Shown here in pieces: positions 42,371 to 51,756 of a stretch of 64,000 nucleotides of DNA. Below the pieces are notes generated by a model. That model saw only the letters and a program-made list of their open reading frames with translations, ran no database searches and was not told the origin of the DNA. The position numbers and the translations under genes were made by a program. Position 1 is the first letter of the stretch, and each line of letters starts with the position of its first letter. The DNA comes from Methylophilaceae bacterium LSUCC0665 (lineage in GTDB: Bacteria > Pseudomonadota > Gammaproteobacteria > Burkholderiales > Methylophilaceae), in the NCBI GenBank assembly GCA_024919215.1, contig CP103437.1, positions 186,001 through 250,000 of the forward strand, written 5' to 3'.

Positions 42371-45046
42371 ATGTTAAAAACACTTATCAATGCTGTGATT
42401 GGTAACAGCAATCAAAGATTATTAAAAAAATATTCATCGATAGTCAATAAAATTAACGAACTAGAACCGGATATACAAAAAGTAAAAGACAAAGACTTCG
42501 CTAAAAAAACTGCTGAGTTAAAGGAAGTCTTCAAGCAAGATGGTTTCTCAGACAATTTGATGATACAAGCGTTTGCCTTGGTTCGTGAGGCTAGTGTGAG
42601 AACTTTAGGCTTGAGGCACTTTGATGAACAAATGATTGGTGGAATAGCTCTTCATAATGGCAAGGTTGCAGAGATGAAAACAGGCGAGGGAAAGACTTTA
42701 GTGGCGACCTTGCCAGCTTACTTAAATGCTCTTTCAGAAAATGGTGTACATGTTATAACAGTCAACGATTATCTGGCTAAACGTGATGCGGAGTGGATGG
42801 GAAAGGTTTATGAATTTTTAGGTTTAACTGTAGGTGTCAATCAGGCACAATTACCTACAGAAGAAAAATTAAAAGCTTATTCTGCTGATATTACTTATGG
42901 AACCAACAATGAATTTGGCTTTGATTATTTGAGAGACAATATGGTTTACTCCCAAGATCAAAAAGTTCAAAGGGGTTTGAATTATGCCTTAATCGATGAA
43001 GTTGACTCTATATTGATTGATGAGGCAAGAACCCCATTGGTCATCTCTGGACAATCAGATGTGGATGTAAATCTTTATGGAAAACTTGACCAAATTGTCC
43101 CTAGCTTAAAAAGACAAGAAAAAGAAGATAGCGATGGAGACTATTGGATTGATGAAAAAACAACGGGTGTGGTTTTATCTGAAAGTGGGCACAATAATGT
43201 TGAAAAAGTATTAACTAAGCTTGGAGTTTTAGAGGAAAATTCGAATTTATATGATCCTGAAAATATAAGCCTGTTGCATTATGTTCAATCAGCCCTAAAA
43301 GCACATAATTTATTCACTAAAGATAAAGACTATGTTGTAAAAGATGGAGCCATTGTAATCATAGATGAATTTACCGGCCGCATGATGCCTGGCCGAAGAT
43401 GGTCAGATGGACTTCATCAAGCTATTGAAGCAAAGGAAAAAGTTAAAATTCAAAGAGAATCAAAAACTCTTGCAGGAATCACATTTCAAAATTATTTCCG
43501 CCTTTACAATAAGATTTCAGGAATGACAGGGACAGCTGAAACTGAAGCTGAAGAATTCAAACATATTTATAATTTAGAGACACTAGTGATTCCTCCACAT
43601 CGACAGATTTCTAGAGTTGACCTAATGGATAAAATTTACAGAACATCCGATGAAAGATATAAAGCTGTAATAAACGATATCTTAGACAGAAATAAAAAAT
43701 TACAACCGATACTTATTGGTACGACATCAATTGAGAGTTCTGAGTTTATTAGCAAAATATTAAATAAACATAAATTGAAACATCAAGTTCTTAATGCCAA
43801 ACAACATGAAAAGGAAGCTCATATTATTGAGCAGGCTGGTAAGCCAGGAATGATTACAATAGCTACCAATATGGCTGGTAGAGGCACGGATATAGTGTTA
43901 GGTGGAAATATCGATCCTGAAATTGAACGCCTGTCTCATGAGTCAAAAAAGACAGAAGCAACCACTAAAAAAATTAATGCTTTAAAAGCTCAGTGGAAAA
44001 AAGATCATGACGTGGTGTTGGGTGCAGGAGGTCTTCATATTATTGGAACTGAACGGCATGAGTCAAGAAGAATTGACAACCAACTGAGGGGGCGCTCAGG
44101 AAGGCAAGGTGACCCTGGATCAAGTTGTTTCTATTTATCCTTAGAAGATTCATTAATGAGAATTTTTGCATCAGATCGTATCTCAGGCATTATGCAAAAA
44201 TTAAATATGCCAGATAATGAGCCTATTGAACACAGCTGGGTCACTAGATCAATTGAGAGTGCCCAGAAAAAAGTTGAGGGAAGAAACTTTGAAATTCGTA
44301 AACAACTGCTTGAGTTTGATGAGGTGCCCAACAGCCAGAGAAAAGTAATATATGAACAACGAAATGATGTTTTAAACTCTGATGAATCTGAAGTAATGAT
44401 TAAAAATATTCTAAATGAGGCAATATCAAATATCGTTTATGAATATATTCCATTGGATAGTGTTGAGGAAATGTGGGATATATCTGGCCTGGAAAATCGA
44501 CTTCAACTTGAATATAACTTAAGCATTAATATTAAGAAATGGCTTGATAAAGAACCTAATATAGAAATTGAAACAATTACTAACAGAATCATTGAACAAG
44601 CACAAAGTGATTACTTTAAAAAAGAGACTATTGCTGGGAAAGAGTCTGTCCGACACTTTGAGAAGTCAATTATGCTTCAGATTATTGATCACCATTGGCG
44701 TTCCCATTTAACGGCGCTAGATCATCTACGACAAGGTGTAAGTATGCGTGCTTATGGGGGCAAAGATCCAAAACAAGAATTTAAACGTGAAGCATTTAAT
44801 ATGTTTGAAGTTCTTTTATCTAATATTAAAAATGAAATTGCGAAGGTTGTGATGCTTGTTGAAGTAAAAACAGAAGATCAAGCTAAAAAAATTGATCAAA
44901 AAAATCAACAAGAAGTAGATAAGGCGAGCATTGATTCTCAAAGTCAAGATAATCAGAATAGTCAGCAAAGAAAAATTGGAAGAAATGAAAGCTGTCCGTG
45001 TGGCAGTGGCAAAAAATATAAACATTGTCATGGTGTATTGAGTTAA
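42371..45046 (+). CDS. secA: Preprotein translocase ATPase SecA
   Basis: This 891-residue motor drives unfolded preproteins through SecYEG. Visible in order are the Walker A GEGKT (105-109), DYLRDNMV, Walker B LIDEVDSILIDEARTPLVISG, the substrate-clamp region, NMAGRGTDIVLGG, QLRGRSGRQGDPGSS, and a C-terminal zinc-binding SecB-interaction tail, CPCGSGKKYKHCHG. The length is normal. Its stop overlaps the DUF1289 start as TAATG. SecD, SecF and YajC of the same pathway are at 60421-63578. Confidence 0.98.
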   Translation: MLKTLINAVIGNSNQRLLKKYSSIVNKINELEPDIQKVKDKDFAKKTAELKEVFKQDGFSDNLMIQAFALVREASVRTLGLRHFDEQMIGGIALHNGKVAEMKTGEGKTLVATLPAYLNALSENGVHVITVNDYLAKRDAEWMGKVYEFLGLTVGVNQAQLPTEEKLKAYSADITYGTNNEFGFDYLRDNMVYSQDQKVQRGLNYALIDEVDSILIDEARTPLVISGQSDVDVNLYGKLDQIVPSLKRQEKEDSDGDYWIDEKTTGVVLSESGHNNVEKVLTKLGVLEENSNLYDPENISLLHYVQSALKAHNLFTKDKDYVVKDGAIVIIDEFTGRMMPGRRWSDGLHQAIEAKEKVKIQRESKTLAGITFQNYFRLYNKISGMTGTAETEAEEFKHIYNLETLVIPPHRQISRVDLMDKIYRTSDERYKAVINDILDRNKKLQPILIGTTSIESSEFISKILNKHKLKHQVLNAKQHEKEAHIIEQAGKPGMITIATNMAGRGTDIVLGGNIDPEIERLSHESKKTEATTKKINALKAQWKKDHDVVLGAGGLHIIGTERHESRRIDNQLRGRSGRQGDPGSSCFYLSLEDSLMRIFASDRISGIMQKLNMPDNEPIEHSWVTRSIESAQKKVEGRNFEIRKQLLEFDEVPNSQRKVIYEQRNDVLNSDESEVMIKNILNEAISNIVYEYIPLDSVEEMWDISGLENRLQLEYNLSINIKKWLDKEPNIEIETITNRIIEQAQSDYFKKETIAGKESVRHFEKSIMLQIIDHHWRSHLTALDHLRQGVSMRAYGGKDPKQEFKREAFNMFEVLLSNIKNEIAKVVMLVEVKTEDQAKKIDQKNQQEVDKASIDSQSQDNQNSQQRKIGRNESCPCGSGKKYKHCHGVLS

Positions 45047-45222
45047 TGAATAAAGACATCATTACCCCGTGCATAGGCATCTGCTCTTATAATGCTGATG
45101 GGCTATGTGTCGGTTGTCTTAGAACAGGCGATGAGATAGTTAATTGGTTTGATATGTCCGATGAAGAAAGAAGATCGGTTATGCTGCAGCTAGATCAAAG
45201 AGCACAATCAAGTTTTGATTAA
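45046..45222 (+). CDS. DUF1289 small cysteine-rich protein
   Basis: This 58-residue protein has the DUF1289 pattern: PCIGICSYNADGLCVGCLRTGDEIVNWFDMSDEER, with four conserved cysteines that may bind a metal or Fe-S cluster. Function is not established. The ATG at 45046 overlaps the secA stop (TAATG), which is preferred over a frame beginning at 45025 inside secA. Its 3' end overlaps nth on the other strand by 15 nt. Confidence 0.88.
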   Translation: MNKDIITPCIGICSYNADGLCVGCLRTGDEIVNWFDMSDEERRSVMLQLDQRAQSSFD

Positions 45223-45846
45223 TTTTTTTTTGTATTCACAAAAATCATAAATACAACAACTAGAACAATCTGGTTTTTGAGCTTTGCATACATAGCGACC
45301 ATGTAATATCAATAAGTGATGCGCATCAATTAGGAATTCATCTGGCGTGAATCTAGTTAATTTCGTTTCCACTTCTAAGGGGGTTTTACCTTGAGCTAAA
45401 TTAATTCGATTTGCTAACCTAAAAATATGGGTATCAACTGCAATCACAGGTTGATTAAAGATGGTATTTAAAATTACATTCGCAGTTTTCCTTCCAACTC
45501 CTGGAAGTGTTTCAAGCTCTTTTCTCGATTGAGGAACATAACTATTATATTTTGTAATCAATAATTTGCTTGTGTGTTGAATATTTTTTGCTTTATTTTT
45601 GTATAAGCCAATAGAGTTAATTAATGATTCAATTTTATCTAAAGAAAGTTCAGAAAGACTGCCTGGGTCTGGGGCAATCTTGAAAAGTTTTTTTGTAACT
45701 CGATTCACCTGAATATCAGTGGTCTGCGCTGAAAGAATAACTGCTATTAGAAGTTCAAATGAATTTTTATAAATAAGCTCTGTTTTAGGTTCTTTGATCT
45801 GATTTTTTAATGCATTAAAAATCTTCCATCTTTTTTCATGATTCAT
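45208..45846 (-). CDS. nth: Endonuclease III
   Basis: This 212-residue DNA glycosylase/AP lyase removes oxidised pyrimidines. It shows SAQTTDIQVNRVTKKLF, the helix-hairpin-helix LPGVGRKTANVIL with the catalytic Lys, VDTHIFRLANR with the catalytic Asp, and the C-terminal 4Fe-4S motif Cys-x6-Cys-x2-Cys-x5-Cys (CKAQKPDCSSCCIYDFC). It is the last gene of an rnfABCDGE-nth cluster, the same order as in E. coli. Confidence 0.97.
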   Translation of the reverse strand: MNHEKRWKIFNALKNQIKEPKTELIYKNSFELLIAVILSAQTTDIQVNRVTKKLFKIAPDPGSLSELSLDKIESLINSIGLYKNKAKNIQHTSKLLITKYNSYVPQSRKELETLPGVGRKTANVILNTIFNQPVIAVDTHIFRLANRINLAQGKTPLEVETKLTRFTPDEFLIDAHHLLILHGRYVCKAQKPDCSSCCIYDFCEYKKKLIKT

Positions 45847-45852
45847 TTGGGA

Positions 45853-46482
45853 TTATTTTTTTTGGTTGACCAAATTAAGAAATACAATCAGGGCAGATAA
45901 AGCAATAAAAGCACCAGGCGGAAGTGCTGCTAAAAGAAAACCATCTGAACTATCAAAAAGTTGAATAGTTAAAAATTGATATTTCTCACCAATTAAAAAA
46001 TGTAAATTTTGGAACAATGTTCCATTACCTACTATTTCACGAACTGCTCCAAGAATAATTAAAACAAAAGTTAAACCAAGTCCCATAAAAAAACCATCAT
46101 AAAGTGAAGGAAGAGTTGAGTTTTTTGATGCGAATGCTTCAACACGGGCTAGCACGATGCAATTAGTGACGATTAGAGGAATAAAGATACCTAAAGCATC
46201 ATACAAGGGTTTTGATAATGCGTTAATACTCAGATCGACTATTGTGACTAAACCAGCTATCACAAGAATAAATATTGGTACTCGCGCTGATTCTGGAACA
46301 TAGTTTCTTATTGGAGAAATTGAAATATTCGACAACATCATTACAAAAATTGTTGCAACGCCAAGTGCAAAACCATTAGTAATATTCACAGTTACTGCAA
46401 GAGTTGGACACAGTCCAAGAAGCTGAACTAAACCTGCATTCTGTCTCCATAAACCATCCTGTATTTGCTCTTTAATCATCAA
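45853..46482 (-). CDS. rnfE: Rnf complex subunit RnfE (membrane)
   Basis: This 209-residue protein has six hydrophobic helices. Hallmarks of RnfE/RsxE/NqrD are NAGLVQLLGLCPTLAVT near the N terminus, FIPLIVTNCIVLARVEAFA in the middle, and GLGLTFVLIILGAVREI. It is one of the two paired, inverted-topology membrane subunits (with RnfA) that hold an Fe-S centre in the membrane. It overlaps rnfG by 11 nt. Confidence 0.95.
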   Translation of the reverse strand: MMIKEQIQDGLWRQNAGLVQLLGLCPTLAVTVNITNGFALGVATIFVMMLSNISISPIRNYVPESARVPIFILVIAGLVTIVDLSINALSKPLYDALGIFIPLIVTNCIVLARVEAFASKNSTLPSLYDGFFMGLGLTFVLIILGAVREIVGNGTLFQNLHFLIGEKYQFLTIQLFDSSDGFLLAALPPGAFIALSALIVFLNLVNQKK

Positions 46483-47086
46483 ATAGCTCTCTATTTTCTT
46501 TATAAAATAATAAGGTATTTTTAACAGACTTTATTACTGCACGAGGTGTTATTGTTGCTCCTGCTTTGTAATCAAAAGTACCTTGATCTTTTTTAACCCT
46601 CCAGTCTGCATCAGTTCTATTGTTCAAACTCATGCCATCAAAATTAGAAATCCAAGATGATTTCTTCTGGTCAATGTAATCACCAAGGCCAGGTGTTTCT
46701 TTATGATCAATGATTCTTGTTCCAATAATTTCACCATCACTTCGAATGGCAGTTAATATATTAATTTCACCACTGTACCCATCTGGCGCAATAGATTCAA
46801 TTAAAACAGCCTGGAGAATATTATTTTTTTTTGCCAAATAGACATATTTTTCAGTTTTATTCTTTAATAGTTCATTCGGTTTGATGCGAATATAAGTACC
46901 AATTAAATCATTGTCATAATCTAAACCATCCAAAACTTCATTGAGTAATTTTGTTTTAAATTCGATTTTATTTTGTTCAATTATAGGGTTACTTTTTTCA
47001 AAAGTAATACTGAGACTGATTGCAAAAATTAAACCTAGCAAAGAAATAATGCTTATGGTTTTAAGAATAGTTTTGTATTCACTCAT
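46472..47086 (-). CDS. rnfG: Rnf complex subunit RnfG (covalent FMN)
   Basis: This subunit of about 204 residues has one N-terminal membrane helix and a periplasmic FMN-binding domain. The flavinylation motif is seen as YKAGATITPRAV, where the Thr after Ala-Thr-Ile is the likely FMN ester site. GYSGEINILTAI and HKETPGLGDYI are also typical of the family. ATG 47086 is chosen over an in-frame start at 47119, because the extra residues overlap rnfD and 47086 gives a normal N terminus (MSEYKTILKT) with an 8-nt overlap. Confidence 0.93.
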   Translation of the reverse strand: MSEYKTILKTISIISLLGLIFAISLSITFEKSNPIIEQNKIEFKTKLLNEVLDGLDYDNDLIGTYIRIKPNELLKNKTEKYVYLAKKNNILQAVLIESIAPDGYSGEINILTAIRSDGEIIGTRIIDHKETPGLGDYIDQKKSSWISNFDGMSLNNRTDADWRVKKDQGTFDYKAGATITPRAVIKSVKNTLLFYKENRELFDD

Positions 47087-48077
47087 AGCCAAATACTTTA
47101 GGTTGAGTAAACTTTTCAATCAAGGGTACGCAGATGTTCATAAAAATTACAGCAAATGCAATACCATCAGGATAGCCTCCGTAGTTTCTTATAATCACTG
47201 TTATTAAACCTATTAAAATTCCAAAAATAACTTTACCTTTTAAGGTTGTTGGGCTAGAGACTGGGTCAGTGATTATAAAAAATGCAGCAAGAAAAGTTGC
47301 TCCATTTAATAAATGAAACATAGGGGACATATAAGTACTTTGATCATAAAAATACAGTAAGCTAGAAAAAAAATAAATACTAAGTATGAGCGATAAGGGT
47401 AAATGCCATGTGATTACTTTTTTATAGACTAAAAACAGACCACCAAGAAAATATAGCAATGCAATCATCTGGTAAGGAGCTAATGTTGAAAATGAAATAG
47501 GCAAAATATTTACTTCTTCTCCAAGAAATAATAATGTTTTTATTTGATCAAGCGGGGTTGCGCTAACAACTGCGTCATATACTTCATTTGTATTTAAAAA
47601 AGAAAAAAATTCAAAAAATTGAATAAAATTGCTAACTTCAAAACCTTCGGATACTGGCCAGTTGGTCATGATTTTGGGGAACGAGATTAGTAAGACAGCA
47701 TAACCAATCATTGCAGGATTAAAAGGGTTAGATCCAATTCCACCATAGGCATGTTTTGCGACAACAATAGAGAAAAAGATACCAATTAGTAAAGTCCAAA
47801 TAGGAATATTTGCTGGAACAGATACTATTAGTAACCATGCTGCTACAAAAGCCGACCCATCAAGCACAAATGGACGGATTGGATAATTTCTTAGTCTTAG
47901 ACAAATTGCTTCTAGGAATAACGCAAATCCAATACCAATAAACAGGTTACCTAATATTTGATAACCAAAAAAACCAATTTGTAAAAATAGTGACGGCAAA
48001 AGAGCTAGTATCACAGTGAACATTACAATGGATACAGTTGATCTTTCTTTTATCGCTGGTGAATCAATAATTGCCAT
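47079..48077 (-). CDS. rnfD: Rnf complex subunit RnfD (covalent FMN, membrane)
   Basis: This 332-residue membrane protein of the NqrB/RnfD family has about nine helices. Family markers are KHAYGGIGSNPFNPAMIGYAVLLISFP, NGATFLAAFFIITDPVSSPTT (the FMN-binding and cation-path region) and the late RNYGGYPDGIAFAVIFMN. It carries a covalently bound flavin in characterised homologues. It shares a base with the rnfC stop region (48077) and overlaps rnfG. Confidence 0.95.
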   Translation of the reverse strand: MAIIDSPAIKERSTVSIVMFTVILALLPSLFLQIGFFGYQILGNLFIGIGFALFLEAICLRLRNYPIRPFVLDGSAFVAAWLLIVSVPANIPIWTLLIGIFFSIVVAKHAYGGIGSNPFNPAMIGYAVLLISFPKIMTNWPVSEGFEVSNFIQFFEFFSFLNTNEVYDAVVSATPLDQIKTLLFLGEEVNILPISFSTLAPYQMIALLYFLGGLFLVYKKVITWHLPLSLILSIYFFSSLLYFYDQSTYMSPMFHLLNGATFLAAFFIITDPVSSPTTLKGKVIFGILIGLITVIIRNYGGYPDGIAFAVIFMNICVPLIEKFTQPKVFGYE

Positions 48078-49588
48078 TATTTTTCTTTTTCCTCAATACG
48101 TTTCATAGCATCTGCAATAGCTGCTTTTTTTTCTTCAATTAATTTTTTTTTGTCAATGTCACTGGTTTGAGCTCTTCTTTGAGCATTTCTCTCAGCACGC
48201 TCTTTTTTTTCACGTTCGATTCGATACAATCTAAATTCATTTCTTTCTCTGGCAATATCGGCCACTTCTGAAGATTTCATTTGATCTCGTATTTCACTTT
48301 TTGCATAACGATAGTATTGCACTAATGGAATATTGCTTGGACACACATAGGAGCAGCATCCACATTCGATACAATCAAATAATTTATAATCTTCTGTCAA
48401 CTTTTCAAATTGTTTCGATTTTGCATGCCAATACAATTCTTGTGGCTGAAGTTGAGCTGGGCACACTTCAACGCATTTTGTACATCTAATACATGGCATC
48501 TCAAAGGTATCTTTGGATTTCATGTCATCAGTCATGGCTAATAAACAATTCATCGCCTTAGTTACGCTGACATCAGTATGGGGTAATTTAAAACCCATCA
48601 TTGGACCTCCCATAATAATATCTTGATTAGGACTTCCTCCGGCATCTTTGATGAGCTCTTGAATTGGTGTTCCTATTAATGCTTCATAGTTATTGGGTCT
48701 TTTTAACGCTCCGGTGACAGTAACAATTCTGCTAATTACCGGTTCGCTGTGATAAAAAAACCTACCTAAAGATATTAAAGTAGCTACATTAAAGACTTGA
48801 ATACCAAAATCTACTGGCCTTTTTTCTTTTGAGATTTTTAATCCAAGCATCAAATAAATTAATCTTTTTTCATCTCCGCTTGGATAAATTGTGGGTACGA
48901 CTTTGATTGAAATATTTTTTGACCCACTTAAGGAGGTTTTTAATTTTTCAATAGCTTTGGGTTTGTTATCTTCAATACCAATTATTGCATGAGGTATTTT
49001 GAGGATATCCATTGTAATCTGAATTCCCTCAATAAACTCTTTGGTTTTTTCTTGCATCGCCATATCATCACATGTGATGTAAGGCTCACATTCTGCAGCA
49101 TTTATAATCAGAGTTTTTATTTTATTAGAATTTAATTTAATGTGTGTTGGAAAGGTTGCTCCACCCAATCCAACAATACCAGAGAACTTCATTGCTTCAT
49201 ACAAAGCTTCATTAGAAAGCCTAGAGCGATCAATTTTATCATTTTTAATCCATTCATCTTTACCATCAGTTTCAATGGTAATACAAAGATCAGGCAGTCC
49301 TGATGGGTGTGGTATTTTATTAGATTCAATTGCAATTACGGTGCCCGATGAAGAGGAATGAGTTGCTGCTGAAATATTAGCTACAGGCTCAGCTAAAATT
49401 TGACCTTTCAAAACCCTCTCTCCAACTGAAACTTTTATATTTGGAACTTTACCAACATGTTGCCTGACAGGAATAATCAGTTTTTTTGGTATCGGTAATC
49501 TTTTGATTGGATTCATTGTCGATATCGACTTATGTCCATTAGGCTTAATACCTCCAAAAAATTTAAAAATTTTATCAGTCAGTTCCAT
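48077..49588 (-). CDS. rnfC: Rnf complex subunit RnfC (Fe-S, NADH-binding)
   Basis: This 503-residue soluble subunit is the NADH side of the complex. It has the GGIKPNGHK N-terminal motif, a flavin/NAD-binding region (GLGGATFPTHIKL, INAAECEPYITCDD) and two 4Fe-4S motifs, CIRCTKCVEVCP and CIECGCCSYVCP (around residues 370 and 410). The C-terminal 70 residues are a highly charged Arg/Lys/Glu helix without the long Ala-rich repeats of E. coli RsxC, which explains the shorter length. Confidence 0.96.
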   Translation of the reverse strand: MELTDKIFKFFGGIKPNGHKSISTMNPIKRLPIPKKLIIPVRQHVGKVPNIKVSVGERVLKGQILAEPVANISAATHSSSSGTVIAIESNKIPHPSGLPDLCITIETDGKDEWIKNDKIDRSRLSNEALYEAMKFSGIVGLGGATFPTHIKLNSNKIKTLIINAAECEPYITCDDMAMQEKTKEFIEGIQITMDILKIPHAIIGIEDNKPKAIEKLKTSLSGSKNISIKVVPTIYPSGDEKRLIYLMLGLKISKEKRPVDFGIQVFNVATLISLGRFFYHSEPVISRIVTVTGALKRPNNYEALIGTPIQELIKDAGGSPNQDIIMGGPMMGFKLPHTDVSVTKAMNCLLAMTDDMKSKDTFEMPCIRCTKCVEVCPAQLQPQELYWHAKSKQFEKLTEDYKLFDCIECGCCSYVCPSNIPLVQYYRYAKSEIRDQMKSSEVADIARERNEFRLYRIEREKKERAERNAQRRAQTSDIDKKKLIEEKKAAIADAMKRIEEKEK

Positions 49589-49591
49589 AAA

Positions 49592-50143
49592 TTAATGCTG
49601 TTGTTTAATAGGGTGTATTGGATATTTCCACTTCCAATTATCAGTTGTTTCAGGTATCTCAACCATTTCAATGCAGTCAACTGGGCATGGAGGAAGACAT
49701 AACTCACAACCTGTACATTCTTTTTCAACAATCGTATGCATTTGTTTAGCTGCTCCAATAATTGCATCAACAGGACAGGCTTGAATGCATAAAGTACAGC
49801 CTATACAGGTTGCCTCATCAATAATTGCTATTGATTTAGGCTTAGTTTCTCCATGCTCTGCATTGAGAGGTTTATATTCTACACCCAGTAAATCTGCTAA
49901 CTTATGTACCCCATCATCACCTCCAGGCGGACATTGATTAATATCTGCTTCACCATTAGCAATAGCGGTGGCATAAGGTTTACAACCAGGATATCCACAT
50001 TGTCCACATTGAGTTTGCGGTAATATTTTATCGATCCTATCTATTATAGGGTCACCATCAGTTTTTAATTTGATTGATGCATAACCTAGGACTAGCCCTA
50101 TAAATGCAGTGATTGAAAGAATAATCAGAATCGCTGCAATCAT
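49592..50143 (-). CDS. rnfB: Rnf complex subunit RnfB (ferredoxin-like)
   Basis: This 183-residue protein has an N-terminal membrane anchor (about 2-22), an Fe-S motif of the DUF RnfB type (CGQCGYPGC with a further Cys in INQCPPGG), and two ferredoxin 4Fe-4S motifs: [12 protein letters not shown] and [12 protein letters not shown]. It is the entry or exit point for ferredoxin electrons in the Rnf pathway. It sits between rnfA (4-nt overlap) and rnfC. Confidence 0.96.
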   Translation of the reverse strand: MIAAILIILSITAFIGLVLGYASIKLKTDGDPIIDRIDKILPQTQCGQCGYPGCKPYATAIANGEADINQCPPGGDDGVHKLADLLGVEYKPLNAEHGETKPKSIAIIDEATCIGCTLCIQACPVDAIIGAAKQMHTIVEKECTGCELCLPPCPVDCIEMVEIPETTDNWKWKYPIHPIKQQH

Positions 50144-50721
50144 AATCTATCCAGACCTATAAAACCCATAAAAGATAGACTCATCAAACCAGCTGTTAAC
50201 ATAGCAATCGCACTACCTTTCATTGCTTGTGGTGTATTAGCGCCTTCAAATTTTTCTCTTAATGAAGCGAACAGAATAAGAACAAAAGAAAAACCTAGAG
50301 CTCCACCTAATCCAAAAATTGCAGCTTCTAATAGATTATGACTCAATTGAGCATTCAATAAAGGGATACCTAGAACAGCACAGTTGGTTGTTATTAGCGG
50401 AAGGAAGATTCCTAGAACTCTGTATAAATAAGGGTAATTCTTTTCCATTACCATTTCAGTAAATTGAACCACTGCAGCAATCACAACAATAAAGGAGATT
50501 GTTCTTAAATATTCTAAGTTATATGGAACAAGTAGAAAATAATTAATTAACCAGCTGGTTATTGAGCCAATCGTTAAAACAAAGGCTGTTGCAGCTGACA
50601 TACTGACAGATGTATCAAGTTTTTTTGATACCCCCATGAATGGACATAGTCCCAAAATTTTCGTTAAGACAATATTGTTAACAAAGACAACGCTAATTAT
50701 GATGAGAAAATATTCTGTCAT
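50140..50721 (-). CDS. rnfA: Rnf complex subunit RnfA (membrane)
   Basis: This 193-residue protein has six hydrophobic helices and the RnfA/RsxA/NqrE motifs [18 protein letters not shown] near residue 15 and [21 protein letters not shown] in the middle. It is the first gene of rnfABCDGE-nth on the minus strand. Rnf complexes exchange electrons between ferredoxin and NAD with H+ or Na+ movement; in some bacteria the homologue (Rsx) also reduces SoxR. No soxR gene is seen here, and which role applies is unknown. Confidence 0.96.
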   Translation of the reverse strand: MTEYFLIIISVVFVNNIVLTKILGLCPFMGVSKKLDTSVSMSAATAFVLTIGSITSWLINYFLLVPYNLEYLRTISFIVVIAAVVQFTEMVMEKNYPYLYRVLGIFLPLITTNCAVLGIPLLNAQLSHNLLEAAIFGLGGALGFSFVLILFASLREKFEGANTPQAMKGSAIAMLTAGLMSLSFMGFIGLDRL

Positions 50722-50838
50722 TTATTTAATTATATTATTTAAATTAAAAAAGCTATCGAAAATATATCTCAAAATTAATATAATTAAAAAGAATATAAAT
50801 TAATTTAATTATAACTTTTGGATATATTAAAATTTATT

Positions 50839-50868
50839 TTGATCATACATTAAATCAAGTAAAATAAT
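50839..50868 (+). promoter_or_regulatory. Weak promoter candidate for dapA
   Basis: In the 177-bp divergent gap between rnfA and dapA, TTGATC (50839-50844) and AATAAT (50863-50868) are 18 bp apart, about 30 bp before the dapA ATG. The gap is extremely AT-rich, so chance matches are likely. Confidence 0.3.
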
Positions 50869-50898
50869 ACCTAATTTCTTAAGTTATCAGTTTACGAC

Positions 50899-51756
50899 AT
50901 GTTAAAAGGCAGTTTTGTTGCAATTGTTACTCCAATGTTTGAAGATGGTTCTATTGATTATGAATCACTAAGAAAATTAATTGATTTTCATTGCGAAAAT
51001 AGCTCTGATGGCATTGTTGTCGTTGGTACTTCAGGGGAATCCCCAACTATTACATTTGAAGAGCATACTAATCTAATCAAAGAAACTATTGAATATACAT
51101 CGAAAAGGTTACCAGTTATTGCAGGAACGGGAGCAAATTCAACTGAAGAGGCAATTTTTTTAACAAACTCAGCAAAAGAATTAGGCGCTGACGCCGCGCT
51201 GATTGTTGCACCCTATTACAATAAGCCGCCCCAAGAAGGTTTATATCGTCATTTTAAAAAAATTAACGATGAGGTTGATATTCCTCAGATTTTGTACAAT
51301 GTTCCATCAAGAACCTGTTCAGATATAGAAAATAACACAGTGATTGAGTTATCTAAATTAAGAAATATCATAGGTATTAAGGATGCAACTGGAGACTTAA
51401 GTCGCATTGAAACCTTAAAAAATGAAGTAGCTGATAATTTTTTATTTTATAGTGGTGATGATGCGACTGCATGTGATTTTTTAAAACTAGGCGGTCATGG
51501 AGTGATATCTGTTACTGCAAATATCAAACCACGAGAAATGAGTTTGATTTGTCATTTAAATGCAACAGGCCAATTTGATGAAGCCAATAATGTTAATCAG
51601 CAAATAAGTGAACTTCATGAAATATTATTTGTGGAGTCCAATCCAATTCCTGTAAAGTATCTCTTAAACAAGATGGGGCTTATTAAAGCTGGAATTAGAC
51701 TACCCTTGATTCCTTTAAATTCAACACATCATAAAGTATTTGAAAAATATGTATAA
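50899..51756 (+). CDS. dapA: 4-hydroxy-tetrahydrodipicolinate synthase
   Basis: This 285-residue aldolase-fold enzyme condenses pyruvate with aspartate semialdehyde, the first step towards meso-diaminopimelate and lysine. Visible are GTSGESPT, GADAALIVAPYYNKPPQEGLY, YNVPSRT with the catalytic Tyr, and the Schiff-base Lys in IIGIKDATGD. Its product feeds MurE, whose DNPR motif shows use of meso-DAP. The gene overlaps bamC by 8 nt, the dapA-bamC order known from many proteobacteria. Confidence 0.97.
   Translation: MLKGSFVAIVTPMFEDGSIDYESLRKLIDFHCENSSDGIVVVGTSGESPTITFEEHTNLIKETIEYTSKRLPVIAGTGANSTEEAIFLTNSAKELGADAALIVAPYYNKPPQEGLYRHFKKINDEVDIPQILYNVPSRTCSDIENNTVIELSKLRNIIGIKDATGDLSRIETLKNEVADNFLFYSGDDATACDFLKLGGHGVISVTANIKPREMSLICHLNATGQFDEANNVNQQISELHEILFVESNPIPVKYLLNKMGLIKAGIRLPLIPLNSTHHKVFEKYV

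Noticed and set aside
50722-50898. Possible regulatory RNA or origin-like AT-rich tract between rnfA and dapA
   Set aside because: Only 177 bp, with no clear hairpin, DnaA box pattern or repeat; it is best read as a divergent promoter region.
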